From an uncultured Bacteroidales bacterium (GTDB lineage: Bacteria; Bacteroidota; Bacteroidia; Bacteroidales; Muribaculaceae), in the NCBI GenBank assembly GCA_902782465.1, contig CACZNH010000028.1, forward strand, positions 1 through 34,103: a stretch of 34,103 nt of DNA. Direction: 5' to 3'. The position numbers and the translations under genes are program-made. Each line of letters begins with the position of its first letter. Position 1 is the stretch's first letter. The notes under the pieces were generated by a model that searched no databases, was not told the DNA's origin, and worked only from the letters and a program-made list of their open reading frames with translations. Of this stretch, positions 1-7,294 are shown piece after piece.

Positions 1-384
1 CAAGGTCGCGTTAAGGAACTATGCGCCTGTGCCACACCTTTTTGCCCATTTTAAGGCATTTGCGGGGCAATTTGTTCTCCTTTTATAGAGGAAAGATAAA
101 AACAATTCTCATATTAGCAATAACAAGAATGCCCATAAATGCTCATGAATAATCATTTTTTGGCATTCGTGGACATTCGTGGGCATTCGTGTCAAAAATA
201 AAAGTTAATTTCATGGACAATTTATTAACAATAGGCTGCTGATTCAAGAAAAAGTAGTAACTTAGCGGGGCAAAAAAACAAGGGTCCAAAGTCAAACCAA
301 GGACTAAGGACTAAGAACTAAGGACTAAGGACTAAAAACTAAAACTCAAATATTATTCACTAACAATTAAACCATTATTTTACA
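1..384. other. noncoding lead region with short tandem repeats
   Basis: No convincing gene lies here on either strand. Three 9-10 bp units of the form GGRCATTCGT run in tandem at 162-190, and six heptamers close to GGACTAA run at 301-342, directly before the pepD start. Similar low-complexity intergenic repeats occur elsewhere in the window (9241-9286, and the inverse AGTCCTTAGTC near 24574-24605). A weak -7-like TAACTTAG sits at 258-265, but it differs from TAnnTTTG and has no -33 partner, so I do not call a promoter. Confidence 0.6.
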
Positions 385-1863
385 ATGCAAGTAAAAGATT
401 TAAATCCCAAAGCAGTTTGGTCAATCTTTGACGAGATCACCAAGGTTCCCCGCCCCAGCGGCAACGAAGAAGGCAAGTTAGACAAAATCCGCGCTTGGCT
501 CGTGGACTTTGCCAAGAAGCACAACCTGGAGTACAAGGTCGACAAGACCGGTAACGTGGCCATCTTCAAGCCCGCAGCTCCCGGCTACGAGAAGTGCAAG
601 GGAATCGTGCTGCAAGGTCACATGGATATGGTTGCCGAGAAAGGTCCCGGCTCCACCCACAACTTTGACACCGACCCCATCGAGACCATCATCGATGGCG
701 ACTGGGTACGCGCCAACAACACCACGCTGGGTGCTGACGACGGTATGGGCCTCGCCCTTGCCCTGGCTGCCATCACCGAGCCGACGCTGCAGTGCGGTCC
801 CCTGGAGGCTCTCGCCACTGTTGACGAGGAGACCGGCCTGACCGGTGCCAGCAACATCGAGGCCGACATGCTCGTGGGTGACTACCTGCTCAACCTCGAC
901 GAGGAAGAAGACGCCACCATCACCATGGGCTGCGCCGGTGGTCTGGTGAGCATTTTCAAGTTCAACTACAAGCCCGAGGCTGCTCCCAAGGATCGCACCT
1001 ATTTTGAGATTAATTTCGAGCACTTCCACGGCGGTCACAGCGGTGCCGACATCCACCTGGGTTACGCTACCACCACCAAGCTGATTGCACGTCTGTTGTG
1101 GAACATCGGCGAGGAGATGGACTACGTGCTCGCCAAGATTGACGCCGGCAACCTGCACAACGCCATCGCCCACGCTGCTACTGCCGTCATCGGTATCAAG
1201 CCCGAGGACAAGGAGAAGCTCAGCGTCGTGCTCAACACCTTCATCGCCGAGGTCAAGAACGAGTACAAGCGCACCGAGCCCAAGATGGAAATCACCTGCA
1301 ACAGCGTTGACGCCCCCGAGACCATCATCGACACCGACACCGCCCGCCGCGTAGTCAATGCCGTCTATGTAGCTCCTCACGGCATCGCTGCCATGAGCAT
1401 GGAGGTACCTGGCCTCGTCGAGACCTCGACCAACCTCGCCAGCGTCAAGATGCGCCCGGGCAACCAGATTGTTGTCGAGATGTTCCACCGCTCGTCGCTC
1501 GAGAGTGGCAAGTATGACCTGACGCACAAGTGCGAGACCGTCTTCCGCATGGCAGGTGCCGACGAGATCATCAGCGAGGGCGGCTATCAGGGCTGGGAGC
1601 CCATCAGCGACAGCCATCTGCTCACCGTTGCTACCGAGCAGTGGGAGAAGCTCTTCGGTGTGAAGCCCAATGTTCGCGCCATCCACGCCGGTCTGGAGTG
1701 CGGTCTGTTCCTCAAGGTTCGCCCCGACATGGAGATGATCTCCTTCGGTCCCACCCTGCAGGACGTACACTCGCCCGCCGAGCGTTGCCACATCCCCGCC
1801 GTCGAGAAGGCATGGAAGCAGGTACAGGCTGTCATCAAGGCCATCGCCGAGGAAAGCAAGTAA
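385..1863 (+). CDS. pepD: aminoacyl-histidine dipeptidase (M20 family, PepD-like)
   Basis: A cytosolic metallopeptidase of the M20 family, expected to hydrolyse Xaa-His dipeptides such as carnosine and other short peptides, using two zinc ions. At 492 residues it has the usual PepD length. Visible motifs are QGHMDMVAEK (metal ligand H79 with D81), TTLGADDGMG (bridging Asp region), NLDEEE (catalytic and metal-binding acidic pair), and GGHSGADIH at the start of the lid/dimerisation domain. A C-terminal HAGLECGLF segment and a late conserved His (DVHSPAERCHIP) complete the catalytic domain. There is no signal peptide. The start is the first ATG after the heptamer repeats, and MQVKDLNPKAVWSIFDEI is a typical family N-terminus. 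It is followed 89 nt later by the DUF3127 gene on the same strand. Long antisense ORFs in this region are shadows of its biased codons. Confidence 0.95.
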   Translation: MQVKDLNPKAVWSIFDEITKVPRPSGNEEGKLDKIRAWLVDFAKKHNLEYKVDKTGNVAIFKPAAPGYEKCKGIVLQGHMDMVAEKGPGSTHNFDTDPIETIIDGDWVRANNTTLGADDGMGLALALAAITEPTLQCGPLEALATVDEETGLTGASNIEADMLVGDYLLNLDEEEDATITMGCAGGLVSIFKFNYKPEAAPKDRTYFEINFEHFHGGHSGADIHLGYATTTKLIARLLWNIGEEMDYVLAKIDAGNLHNAIAHAATAVIGIKPEDKEKLSVVLNTFIAEVKNEYKRTEPKMEITCNSVDAPETIIDTDTARRVVNAVYVAPHGIAAMSMEVPGLVETSTNLASVKMRPGNQIVVEMFHRSSLESGKYDLTHKCETVFRMAGADEIISEGGYQGWEPISDSHLLTVATEQWEKLFGVKPNVRAIHAGLECGLFLKVRPDMEMISFGPTLQDVHSPAERCHIPAVEKAWKQVQAVIKAIAEESK

Positions 1864-1866
1864 AAT

Positions 1867-1928
1867 AGTTTTCAGTTTTCAGTCGTCAGTTGTCAGCGCC
1901 ATCCGCATTCAACTGAAAACTTAAAACT
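1867..1928. repeat. AT-rich inverted repeat between pepD and the DUF3127 gene
   Basis: A 17-nt left arm (1867-1883, AGTTTTCAGTTTTCAGT) pairs with a 17-nt right arm (1912-1928, ACTGAAAACTTAAAACT) with one mismatch, leaving a 28-nt loop. It starts 3 nt after the pepD stop. It could act as a weak terminator or mRNA 3' stabiliser for pepD, but no T-tract follows, so the role is inferred. Confidence 0.6.
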
Positions 1929-1952
1929 AAAAACTTAAAACTCTAAAGAACA

Positions 1953-2360
1953 ATGGACATTAAAGGTAAAATCATCCAGAAACTGGAACTGCAGAGCGGT
2001 ACTTCCAAGGCCGGTAACGCATGGAAGAAGCAGGAATATGTGCTCGAGACACTCGACAGCTACCCCAAGAAGGTAAAGTTTGACTTCTTTGGCGACCGTG
2101 CCGACCAGTACCCCCTTGAGGTGGGCGACGTCATCACGCTGAGCTACGACATCGAGAGCCGTGAGTTCAACGGCCGCTGGTACACCGACATCCGCGGGTT
2201 CCGTGCCATGAAGGAGGATCCCAACGCGGCTGCAGCACCGGCACCCTATCCTCCCACAGCCGGCGAGCCCGCTCCTGCGCCCGAGGCCGGCATGCCCGCA
2301 CCGCCCCCTGTCGATAACACCTTCGACCAGGCCGGCGCAGGCGACGACCTGCCCTTCTAA
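1953..2360 (+). CDS. DUF3127 family protein, likely OB-fold ssDNA-binding protein with SSB-type acidic tip
   Basis: A 135-residue cytosolic protein. The N-terminal 90 or so residues (MDIKGKIIQKLELQSGTSKA onwards, through GNAWKKQEYVLETL, KVKFDFFGDRADQ and GDVITLSYDIESREFNGRWY) match the DUF3127 family, which is common in Bacteroidota. The alternating beta pattern and the GRWYTDIRGF ending look like an OB fold. The remaining 45 residues form a Pro/Ala-rich, presumably disordered linker ending in GDDLPF. That ending closely resembles the conserved acidic tip of bacterial SSB (DDDIPF), which recruits RecQ, exonuclease I, PriA and other DNA-repair proteins. Single-strand binding is therefore an inference from architecture, not a demonstrated activity. 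The gene has its own strong terminator 22 nt downstream. Confidence 0.85.
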   Translation: MDIKGKIIQKLELQSGTSKAGNAWKKQEYVLETLDSYPKKVKFDFFGDRADQYPLEVGDVITLSYDIESREFNGRWYTDIRGFRAMKEDPNAAAAPAPYPPTAGEPAPAPEAGMPAPPPVDNTFDQAGAGDDLPF

Positions 2361-2382
2361 AAAAATCGGCCTCACAGCCGTC

Positions 2383-2422
2383 AACAAAACGGGGAGACGC
2401 AATCACGTCTCCCCGTTTTGTT
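2383..2422 (+). terminator. intrinsic terminator after the DUF3127 gene
   Basis: A perfect 17-bp stem (2383-2399 with 2406-2422) around the 6-nt loop CAATCA. The 3' arm ends in CGTTTTGTT and is followed by ATT, which supplies the U-rich tail. It lies 22 nt after the DUF3127 stop. The A-rich 5' arm means it could also work from the other strand. Confidence 0.9.
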
Positions 2423-2522
2423 ATTGCCACTCGTCAAGGAAGGCCGTAAGCCTGACAAGAGTATAGGCAGGCGGTGGAAGGAGGCGTAGCCGACTCGGTA
2501 ACTAAACCATGCTGACGCTCGG

Positions 2523-2602
2523 GAAATTAAACAAATTATATTTAAAATTCAGTATAATAATTTTAATTAAAAATTTGTTTCATTTCTCGGCCGCTAGGCC
2601 GA
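2523..2602. repeat. AT-rich palindromic element, copy I
   Basis: An AT-rich core is bounded by GAAATTAAACAAAT (2523-2536) and ATTTGTTTCATTTC (2573-2586), which are inverse complements with one mismatch. Next to it is a GC-rich hairpin with a perfect 6-bp stem, TCGGCC (2587-2592), loop GCTA, GGCCGA (2597-2602). The hairpin ends 14 nt short of the stop codon of the AlbA-like gene, so this lies between two convergent genes. Related copies are at 3292-3393, 26431-26612 and 30816-30946. Confidence 0.8.
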
Positions 2603-2616
2603 CTAAAAAAATGGGA

Positions 2617-3270
2617 TTACGGGGTGACGATGAGGCACTGGCCGTCATGGTACTGGAGGTCGAGGACGCCCATACTGTGCAGGGCGACGACGATGCGCGT
2701 GGCGCTCTCCTCGCTGATGTGGGCCAGACGCATGTAGCCCTCGAGGGTGATGCCGCCGTGGTTGCGCAGGTAGTCGAGCAGCACCTGCTCGCGCTCGCTG
2801 TAGCTGATGGTCTCGGCCGTGCGGGTCTCCTCAATGGCCGTCTCGGCGCTCATGATGCGCTCATGCAGGCGGCTGGCGAGGACGTTCTCGTCGGCCACGC
2901 GGTAATAGACGTGCCAGTTGCCGTTATCGTCGGGCGCCTCGACGGGTTTCTCCTGCGCCTCGGCGATGTCGGCCTTGACGACCGACTTGCCGTTGATGTT
3001 GAACACCTTGAAGGTCACCTGCTGCTCGGGGCGGCAGTACATCTGCGCCGCCGTTTCAATCATGTAGATTTCCTCCTCGCTGCGCACCCCGGCGATGTTG
3101 CCGTTGTCCTTGACGCCGATGAGCAGGTGGCCGCCGCTGTTGTTGGCAAACGCAGCGATGGAGCGCGCAATCTTGCGGGCATCGGTAATCTGGTACTTGA
3201 AGTCCTGATGCTCATGCTCGCCCTCGAGGATAAGGTCTTGTATGTAATGGCTCTTCTTGGCTTTCATCAT
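2617..3270 (-). CDS. AlbA_2/Schlafen-type ATP-binding protein with C-terminal winged helix
   Basis: A 217-residue protein, probably a DNA-binding regulator. Residues 1-110 fit the AlbA_2 (Schlafen AlbA_2, divergent AAA_4-like) family: an EGEHEHQDFK acidic strand, then ARKIARSIAAFANNSGGHLLIGVKD, the family's signature helix and Gly-rich strand. The C-terminal 60 residues (REQVLLDYLRNHGGITLEGY, ESATRIVVALHSMGVLDL) look like a winged helix-turn-helix. Family members are often annotated as transcriptional regulators or ATP-binding proteins, with poorly known targets. Two start codons are adjacent (3270 and 3267). The gene stands alone, bracketed on both sides by copies of the AT-rich element, which separates it from the esterase gene upstream. 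No Bacteroidota promoter is obvious at 3271-3400. Confidence 0.85.
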   Translation of the reverse strand: MMKAKKSHYIQDLILEGEHEHQDFKYQITDARKIARSIAAFANNSGGHLLIGVKDNGNIAGVRSEEEIYMIETAAQMYCRPEQQVTFKVFNINGKSVVKADIAEAQEKPVEAPDDNGNWHVYYRVADENVLASRLHERIMSAETAIEETRTAETISYSEREQVLLDYLRNHGGITLEGYMRLAHISEESATRIVVALHSMGVLDLQYHDGQCLIVTP

Positions 3271-3291
3271 CTTCTGTCAGCGTTTTTTTAA

Positions 3292-3393
3292 CGTCCTACG
3301 GCCGAGAAATTAAGCAAAATTGATTAAAAAAATGAACAAAAAAATTATTAAATTTTTATATATAATTTGTTTAATTTCTCGTGCGAAGCACGA
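3292..3393. repeat. AT-rich palindromic element, copy II
   Basis: The core is bounded by GAAATTAAGCAAAAT (3306-3320) and ATTTGTTTAATTTC (3365-3378). A perfect 6-bp hairpin TCGTGC-GAA-GCACGA lies at 3379-3393, and an imperfect hairpin (CGTCC/GGCCG, one mismatch) at about 3292-3304 on the other side. The left side, read inversely (ATTTCTCGGCCGTAGG), nearly matches the right side of copy I (ATTTCTCGGCCGCTAGG), so the AlbA-like gene sits between inverted sequences. The right hairpin ends 16 nt downstream of the esterase stop, so it may also form that gene's 3' end. Confidence 0.75.
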
Positions 3394-3408
3394 TTAATAA
3401 CCAGCGAA

Positions 3409-4590
3409 TTAGCGGGGGTCGTCGACGCCGGGTTCCTGCGGAATGGTCGTGCCGTCGAGCACGGCACGCAGGTAAGGCTCCAGCTTTTGGGCATACCACC
3501 AGAAGCCGATGTCGGTCAGGTGGATACCGTCCACGGTGCCCTCGTTGTTGGGACCGTACAGGTCCTTGCAGGTGATATAGTAGAGGTTATCCGGGTTGTC
3601 GGCCTTGAGTTTAAGGTAGTTCTTATGGTATTCGTTATTCTTCTGCGGCAGGTACTCGCTGTAGAAGCCGCTGTACTTGGCATAGCTGTACATCTGTCCC
3701 TCGACCATGAAGATGGGCACTTCGGGGCGCAGCGTGCGCAGGATGTTGACGAAGCCATAGGTCAGCGTGTCGCACATGTCCTTGGTACAGTTGGGGATGG
3801 GGTCCAGGATATAGGCCGCCACATCGGGTATGCTGGCCATGGCACGGGCCATGCAGGAGTCCATCTTGCCCTCACCGCTGAAGCCCAGGTTCACGCACTC
3901 CACATCCAGGTCACGCTGGATGATGCTCGTGGCCACCATGCCGGGACGGCAGGCGCAGCCACCCTGCAGGATGCTGGTGCCGTAGAAGACGAACTTCTTG
4001 CCCACCTGCGGCGAGTTGAGCACCGGCTGGCGGATGATAGCATTGCTGTCCACACCGATTTCAATCCAGCGCACGCCGTCATACAGCGGCAGGTAAATCA
4101 TGTACTCGTGCATCTTGCCGTCGAGACGGTCCACATACACCTTGCTCTGGATGGAGTCCTGGCGCGGGCGGATGTCATTGTCTATGCGCACGGGGCGGTT
4201 GCAGTTCACAAATTGCCAGCTCCTGGTGTCCTCGTCCCAGATGTACAGGTCGGTGCCCTTAATGCCCGTGTCGGCCATGTGCATCATGTGCATGTTGGTC
4301 AGTAGGTTATAGCGCACGGCGATGGCCGTCGAATTGGTGGCAAAGCGGAAGCCCTTGCCGCTGGTGCAATAGGCACGGTCCCACAAGGTGGGGCGCACGC
4401 TGTCCTTGAAGTTCAGCGGGATGCGCGACGCCAGCGTGCGGTCAAACGCCCAGTTAATCATCCTGTAGTGCATCGCGTCCACATAGCGCAACGTGTCCTT
4501 ATTGGTAAAATCCTGTGCCTTGAGCGCACTGGGCAACATGGCGACAATCATCATCACCGCCAGGGCTATCTTCTTGAAACTGGTATTCAT
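3409..4590 (-). CDS. secreted SGNH/GDSL esterase with N-terminal GxDLY domain
   Basis: A 393-residue exported hydrolase. Residues 1-25 (MNTSFKKIALAVMMIVAMLP then SALKA-QD) form a signal peptide. The next part, with IKGTDLYIWDE, matches the GxDLY domain. The C-terminal half is the SGNH hydrolase fold: block I FYGTSILQGG (nucleophile Ser), block II NLGFSGEGKMD (oxyanion Gly), block III LDPIPNC (oxyanion Asn), and block V DGIHLTDIG (catalytic Asp and His). Combined GxDLY and Lipase_GDSL_3 proteins are common in Bacteroidota and probably remove ester groups from glycans or lipids; the substrate here is unknown. It is the last gene of the mutL run, starting 26 nt after the PHP gene. The block III context is Cys/Pro-rich (CACRPG, NCTKDMCDT), suggesting disulfides in the periplasm. 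Confidence 0.88.
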   Translation of the reverse strand: MNTSFKKIALAVMMIVAMLPSALKAQDFTNKDTLRYVDAMHYRMINWAFDRTLASRIPLNFKDSVRPTLWDRAYCTSGKGFRFATNSTAIAVRYNLLTNMHMMHMADTGIKGTDLYIWDEDTRSWQFVNCNRPVRIDNDIRPRQDSIQSKVYVDRLDGKMHEYMIYLPLYDGVRWIEIGVDSNAIIRQPVLNSPQVGKKFVFYGTSILQGGCACRPGMVATSIIQRDLDVECVNLGFSGEGKMDSCMARAMASIPDVAAYILDPIPNCTKDMCDTLTYGFVNILRTLRPEVPIFMVEGQMYSYAKYSGFYSEYLPQKNNEYHKNYLKLKADNPDNLYYITCKDLYGPNNEGTVDGIHLTDIGFWWYAQKLEPYLRAVLDGTTIPQEPGVDDPR

Positions 4591-4616
4591 AGTGGTAATA
4601 TCTTGAAAATGGTTGA

Positions 4617-5432
4617 TTACAGTACGCTGAGGAGTTTGAGGGCTTCCAGACGGCCGCTGTTGAGCAGTGTGGGATAGTGGGTGTCGCTATTGACCACCAC
4701 GGGGGCATTGAAGCGCTTGAGCATCCCGAAGTACTTGAGGTTGGGATAGAAACGGTTGCGCTGCAGCCATGCCTTGGTGTTGATTTCGATGGTCAGGTGG
4801 TGGTCCATGATGTTCTCAAACAGGTCGATGACCAGCTTGTCGTACCACGGTTCCTCGTCGATGCCCTCACAATACTGGCTGGCATTGAAGCCGATTTTGT
4901 CCATGTGGCCCACCATGTCAAAGCCGCCCTCATCGACCATCGCCATCATCTGGGCAAAGAAGGTCTTGACGACATACTCGATATCGTCGCCAAAGTGCTT
5001 CACCATGCGATGCTTGAATTGCTGGAACTTGCCGTCGATATCCACCATCTCGCTGGGATTGTCGATGGCAGGGATGAAGTGCACCGAGCCGATGCGGTAA
5101 TCCAGCGGCAGTTGCTGGAAATAGTCGGCGGCAGGACCGTCGCCCACGCTCACATAGTCGATTTCCATCGCATTATAGATGTGGATGCGGTCGCCGTAGG
5201 CACGACGCAGGCGCTCCACCTCGTCGAAATACTGCTGCACCTGTTCCTGGACCATGTTGCAAGGGCTCTCGACCGAGATGGGCGAATGCGGTGTGAAACC
5301 CAGATGGGTGAACCCCTGGGCAATGGCCTCGGTGACAAACTCCTCCATCGCGGCGTGCCCATCGCAATACTGCGTGTGGGTGTGGAAGTTATATAAATCG
5401 GTTTCGTGGGTTATTCTCTGGAAGTCAAACAT
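4617..5432 (-). CDS. PHP-domain phosphatase, histidinol-phosphatase-like
   Basis: A 271-residue cytosolic PHP-family metal-dependent phosphatase. Metal-binding motifs appear in the expected order: NFHTHTQYCDG near the N-terminus, then FTPHSPI, the acidic MEIDY strand, GSVHFI, MVGHMDKIGFN and finally VVNSDTHYP. Length and motif order match HisJ/HisK-type histidinol-phosphatases (histidine biosynthesis, histidinol phosphate to histidinol). No other his genes are in the window, so an unrelated phosphoester substrate is also possible. It begins 2 nt after the mutL stop codon, so it is almost certainly cotranscribed with mutL. Confidence 0.85.
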   Translation of the reverse strand: MFDFQRITHETDLYNFHTHTQYCDGHAAMEEFVTEAIAQGFTHLGFTPHSPISVESPCNMVQEQVQQYFDEVERLRRAYGDRIHIYNAMEIDYVSVGDGPAADYFQQLPLDYRIGSVHFIPAIDNPSEMVDIDGKFQQFKHRMVKHFGDDIEYVVKTFFAQMMAMVDEGGFDMVGHMDKIGFNASQYCEGIDEEPWYDKLVIDLFENIMDHHLTIEINTKAWLQRNRFYPNLKYFGMLKRFNAPVVVNSDTHYPTLLNSGRLEALKLLSVL

Positions 5433-5434
5433 GG

Positions 5435-7294
5435 CTAAAACATTTTTGTGATTTGCTCCATCGGGATGACGGTGATAATCGTCTTCCCGTCGGGTGTGTA
5501 ATTGGGTTCGGGCAACTTGAGCAGGTCGGCAACGATGATTTCCATTTCCTCCTGGGACAGGATGCGTCCCGAGGGGATGGCTGCCGAACGCGCCACGGTG
5601 AGCGCCAAATGCTCAAGGATGCGTTTCTTGAGCGGCACGCCGCCATTGTCCACCGAGTCGATAATCTGGTGAATCATCGTGGCGGCATCCACTCCGTCAA
5701 GACCTGCAGGAATGGCTTTCACCGCCCACTCGTTGGCGCCCAGCGGGGAGAGGACAAAGCCCATCTTCTCCATCTCGGGCAACAGTTCCTGCAACGCGAT
5801 GCTTTGGGCGGCGCCCAGGTGCAGGGTCTCAGGAAAGAGGATGGCCTGTGAAGAAAGGCTGCCGGTGTGTATGCGCTTGATATAACGGTCAAACAGGATG
5901 CGCACGTGGGCACGGTGCTGGTCAATGACCATCAGGCCCGACTTGGCGGGAGACAGGATAAACCGCCCCTTGAGCTGCAGATAGACCGATTGCGGGTCAC
6001 CCAGGGGCAACAGCGTGTCCTGTGCGGCCTCTACGGCAGGCTCTGCAGGCTGAGCGGCAGTCTGGTCCACGCCTTCGCGCTTCTTGCGCTCAAAGTTGGC
6101 GAACAGTTCATCCCAGTTGCTCATCGCCTGACGGTCCGCAGACGCATGGCGCTGCGGTTGGGCAGGTGAGGACGGTGTCGAGGACTGCTTAAAAGGATTG
6201 TAGGATGTATCGACCTCAATCTCTGGGCGGTGCAGCTCGACGTGGCCGCTATAGGCGGGGATGGCGGGGGCGTCCTGGGTGTTGAAATCGATGGCGGGAA
6301 CCTCGTTGAAACGGCCCAGCGTCTCCTTGACGCCGGCAGCAAGAATCTGCCAGATGGGCATCTCGTCCTCAAACTTGATTTCGGTCTTGGTGGGATGGAT
6401 ATTCACATCGATGGACTGCGGGTCAACGGTGAAGCGCAGGAAGTAGTTGGGCTGCTCGCCCTCGGGAATGAGCTGCTCGTAGGCCGTCAACACCGCCTTG
6501 TGGAAATAGGGATGACGCATGAAGCGTCCGTTGACGAACATGAACTGCAGGGCGTTGCGCTTGCGGGCGTTCTCGGGTTTGCCGACGTAGCCCTGAATCT
6601 TGACCAGCGAGGTGTCGATGGTCAGCGGCAACAGCTGCTGGTCCAGGTTGCTGCCCATGAGTGCGGTGATGCGCTGGCGGAAGGTGCCCTTGGGCAACTT
6701 GTACATCAGGTTGCCGTTGTGCATGAGCGTGAATTCCACCTCGTTGTTGACCAGTGCCAACTTCTCAAACTCCTTGACGATGTTGCTCAGCTCCACCTGG
6801 TTGGTCTTGAGGAACTTGCGACGGGCAGGGACATTGAAGAAGATGTTCTTGATCATGAAATTGCTGCCCACGGGGCACATGTCGGGTTCCTGGCTCTCGC
6901 ATACCGAGGCGTTGATGACCAGGCGGGTACCCAACTGGGCATCCTGGCGACGGGTGCGCAGTTCGACCTGCGAGATGGCGGCGATGGACGCCAGCGCCTC
7001 GCCACGGAATCCCATCGTGTGCAGGGTGAACAGGTCGTCGGCACTGCGTATCTTGCTCGTGCTGTGACGCTCAAACGCCAATCGGGCATCGGTCTCGCTC
7101 ATCCCCACCCCGTCGTCAATAATCTGGATGAGGGTGCGCCCCGCGTCCTTGAGGATAATCTGGATGTGCGTCGCCTGGGCATCGATGGCGTTCTCCACAA
7201 GTTCCTTGATAACACTTGCGGGTCGCTGGATGACTTCGCCGGCAGCAATCTGGTTAGCGACAGAATCCGGGAGGAGTTTGATGACGTCACTCAT
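5435..7294 (-). CDS. mutL: DNA mismatch repair protein MutL
   Basis: A 619-residue GHKL-ATPase that couples mismatch recognition by MutS to strand removal. The N-terminal ATPase motifs are complete: E31 and N35 in ELVENAIDA, DDGVGM, TMGFRGEALASI, and the NIHPTKTEIKF strand of the transducer domain. A long linker (about residues 340-430) leads to a C-terminal dimerisation domain. The endonuclease signature of many MutL proteins, DQHA(X)2E, is here DQHRAHV (458-464), with the metal-binding Glu replaced by Val. The terminal CPHGRP-like motif is replaced by NYTPDGK (598-604). This MutL is therefore predicted not to nick DNA itself. Its start ATG overlaps the OstA-like stop by 4 nt (ATGA), indicating translational coupling. 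Confidence 0.97.
   Translation of the reverse strand: MSDVIKLLPDSVANQIAAGEVIQRPASVIKELVENAIDAQATHIQIILKDAGRTLIQIIDDGVGMSETDARLAFERHSTSKIRSADDLFTLHTMGFRGEALASIAAISQVELRTRRQDAQLGTRLVINASVCESQEPDMCPVGSNFMIKNIFFNVPARRKFLKTNQVELSNIVKEFEKLALVNNEVEFTLMHNGNLMYKLPKGTFRQRITALMGSNLDQQLLPLTIDTSLVKIQGYVGKPENARKRNALQFMFVNGRFMRHPYFHKAVLTAYEQLIPEGEQPNYFLRFTVDPQSIDVNIHPTKTEIKFEDEMPIWQILAAGVKETLGRFNEVPAIDFNTQDAPAIPAYSGHVELHRPEIEVDTSYNPFKQSSTPSSPAQPQRHASADRQAMSNWDELFANFERKKREGVDQTAAQPAEPAVEAAQDTLLPLGDPQSVYLQLKGRFILSPAKSGLMVIDQHRAHVRILFDRYIKRIHTGSLSSQAILFPETLHLGAAQSIALQELLPEMEKMGFVLSPLGANEWAVKAIPAGLDGVDAATMIHQIIDSVDNGGVPLKKRILEHLALTVARSAAIPSGRILSQEEMEIIVADLLKLPEPNYTPDGKTIITVIPMEQITKMF

Noticed and set aside
258-265. 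TAACTTAG as a promoter for pepD
   Set aside because: It departs from TAnnTTTG at the conserved third T, and no TTTG lies 19-21 nt upstream.
478-1791. Long antisense ORFs, e.g. 478-1791 (-), 7474-9144 (+), 6230-7435 (+), 20391-21659 (+), 16588-17724 (+)
   Set aside because: They lie wholly opposite well-supported genes, have Val/Leu/Gly/His-rich compositions typical of reverse-frame reading of biased codons, and show no domain pattern.
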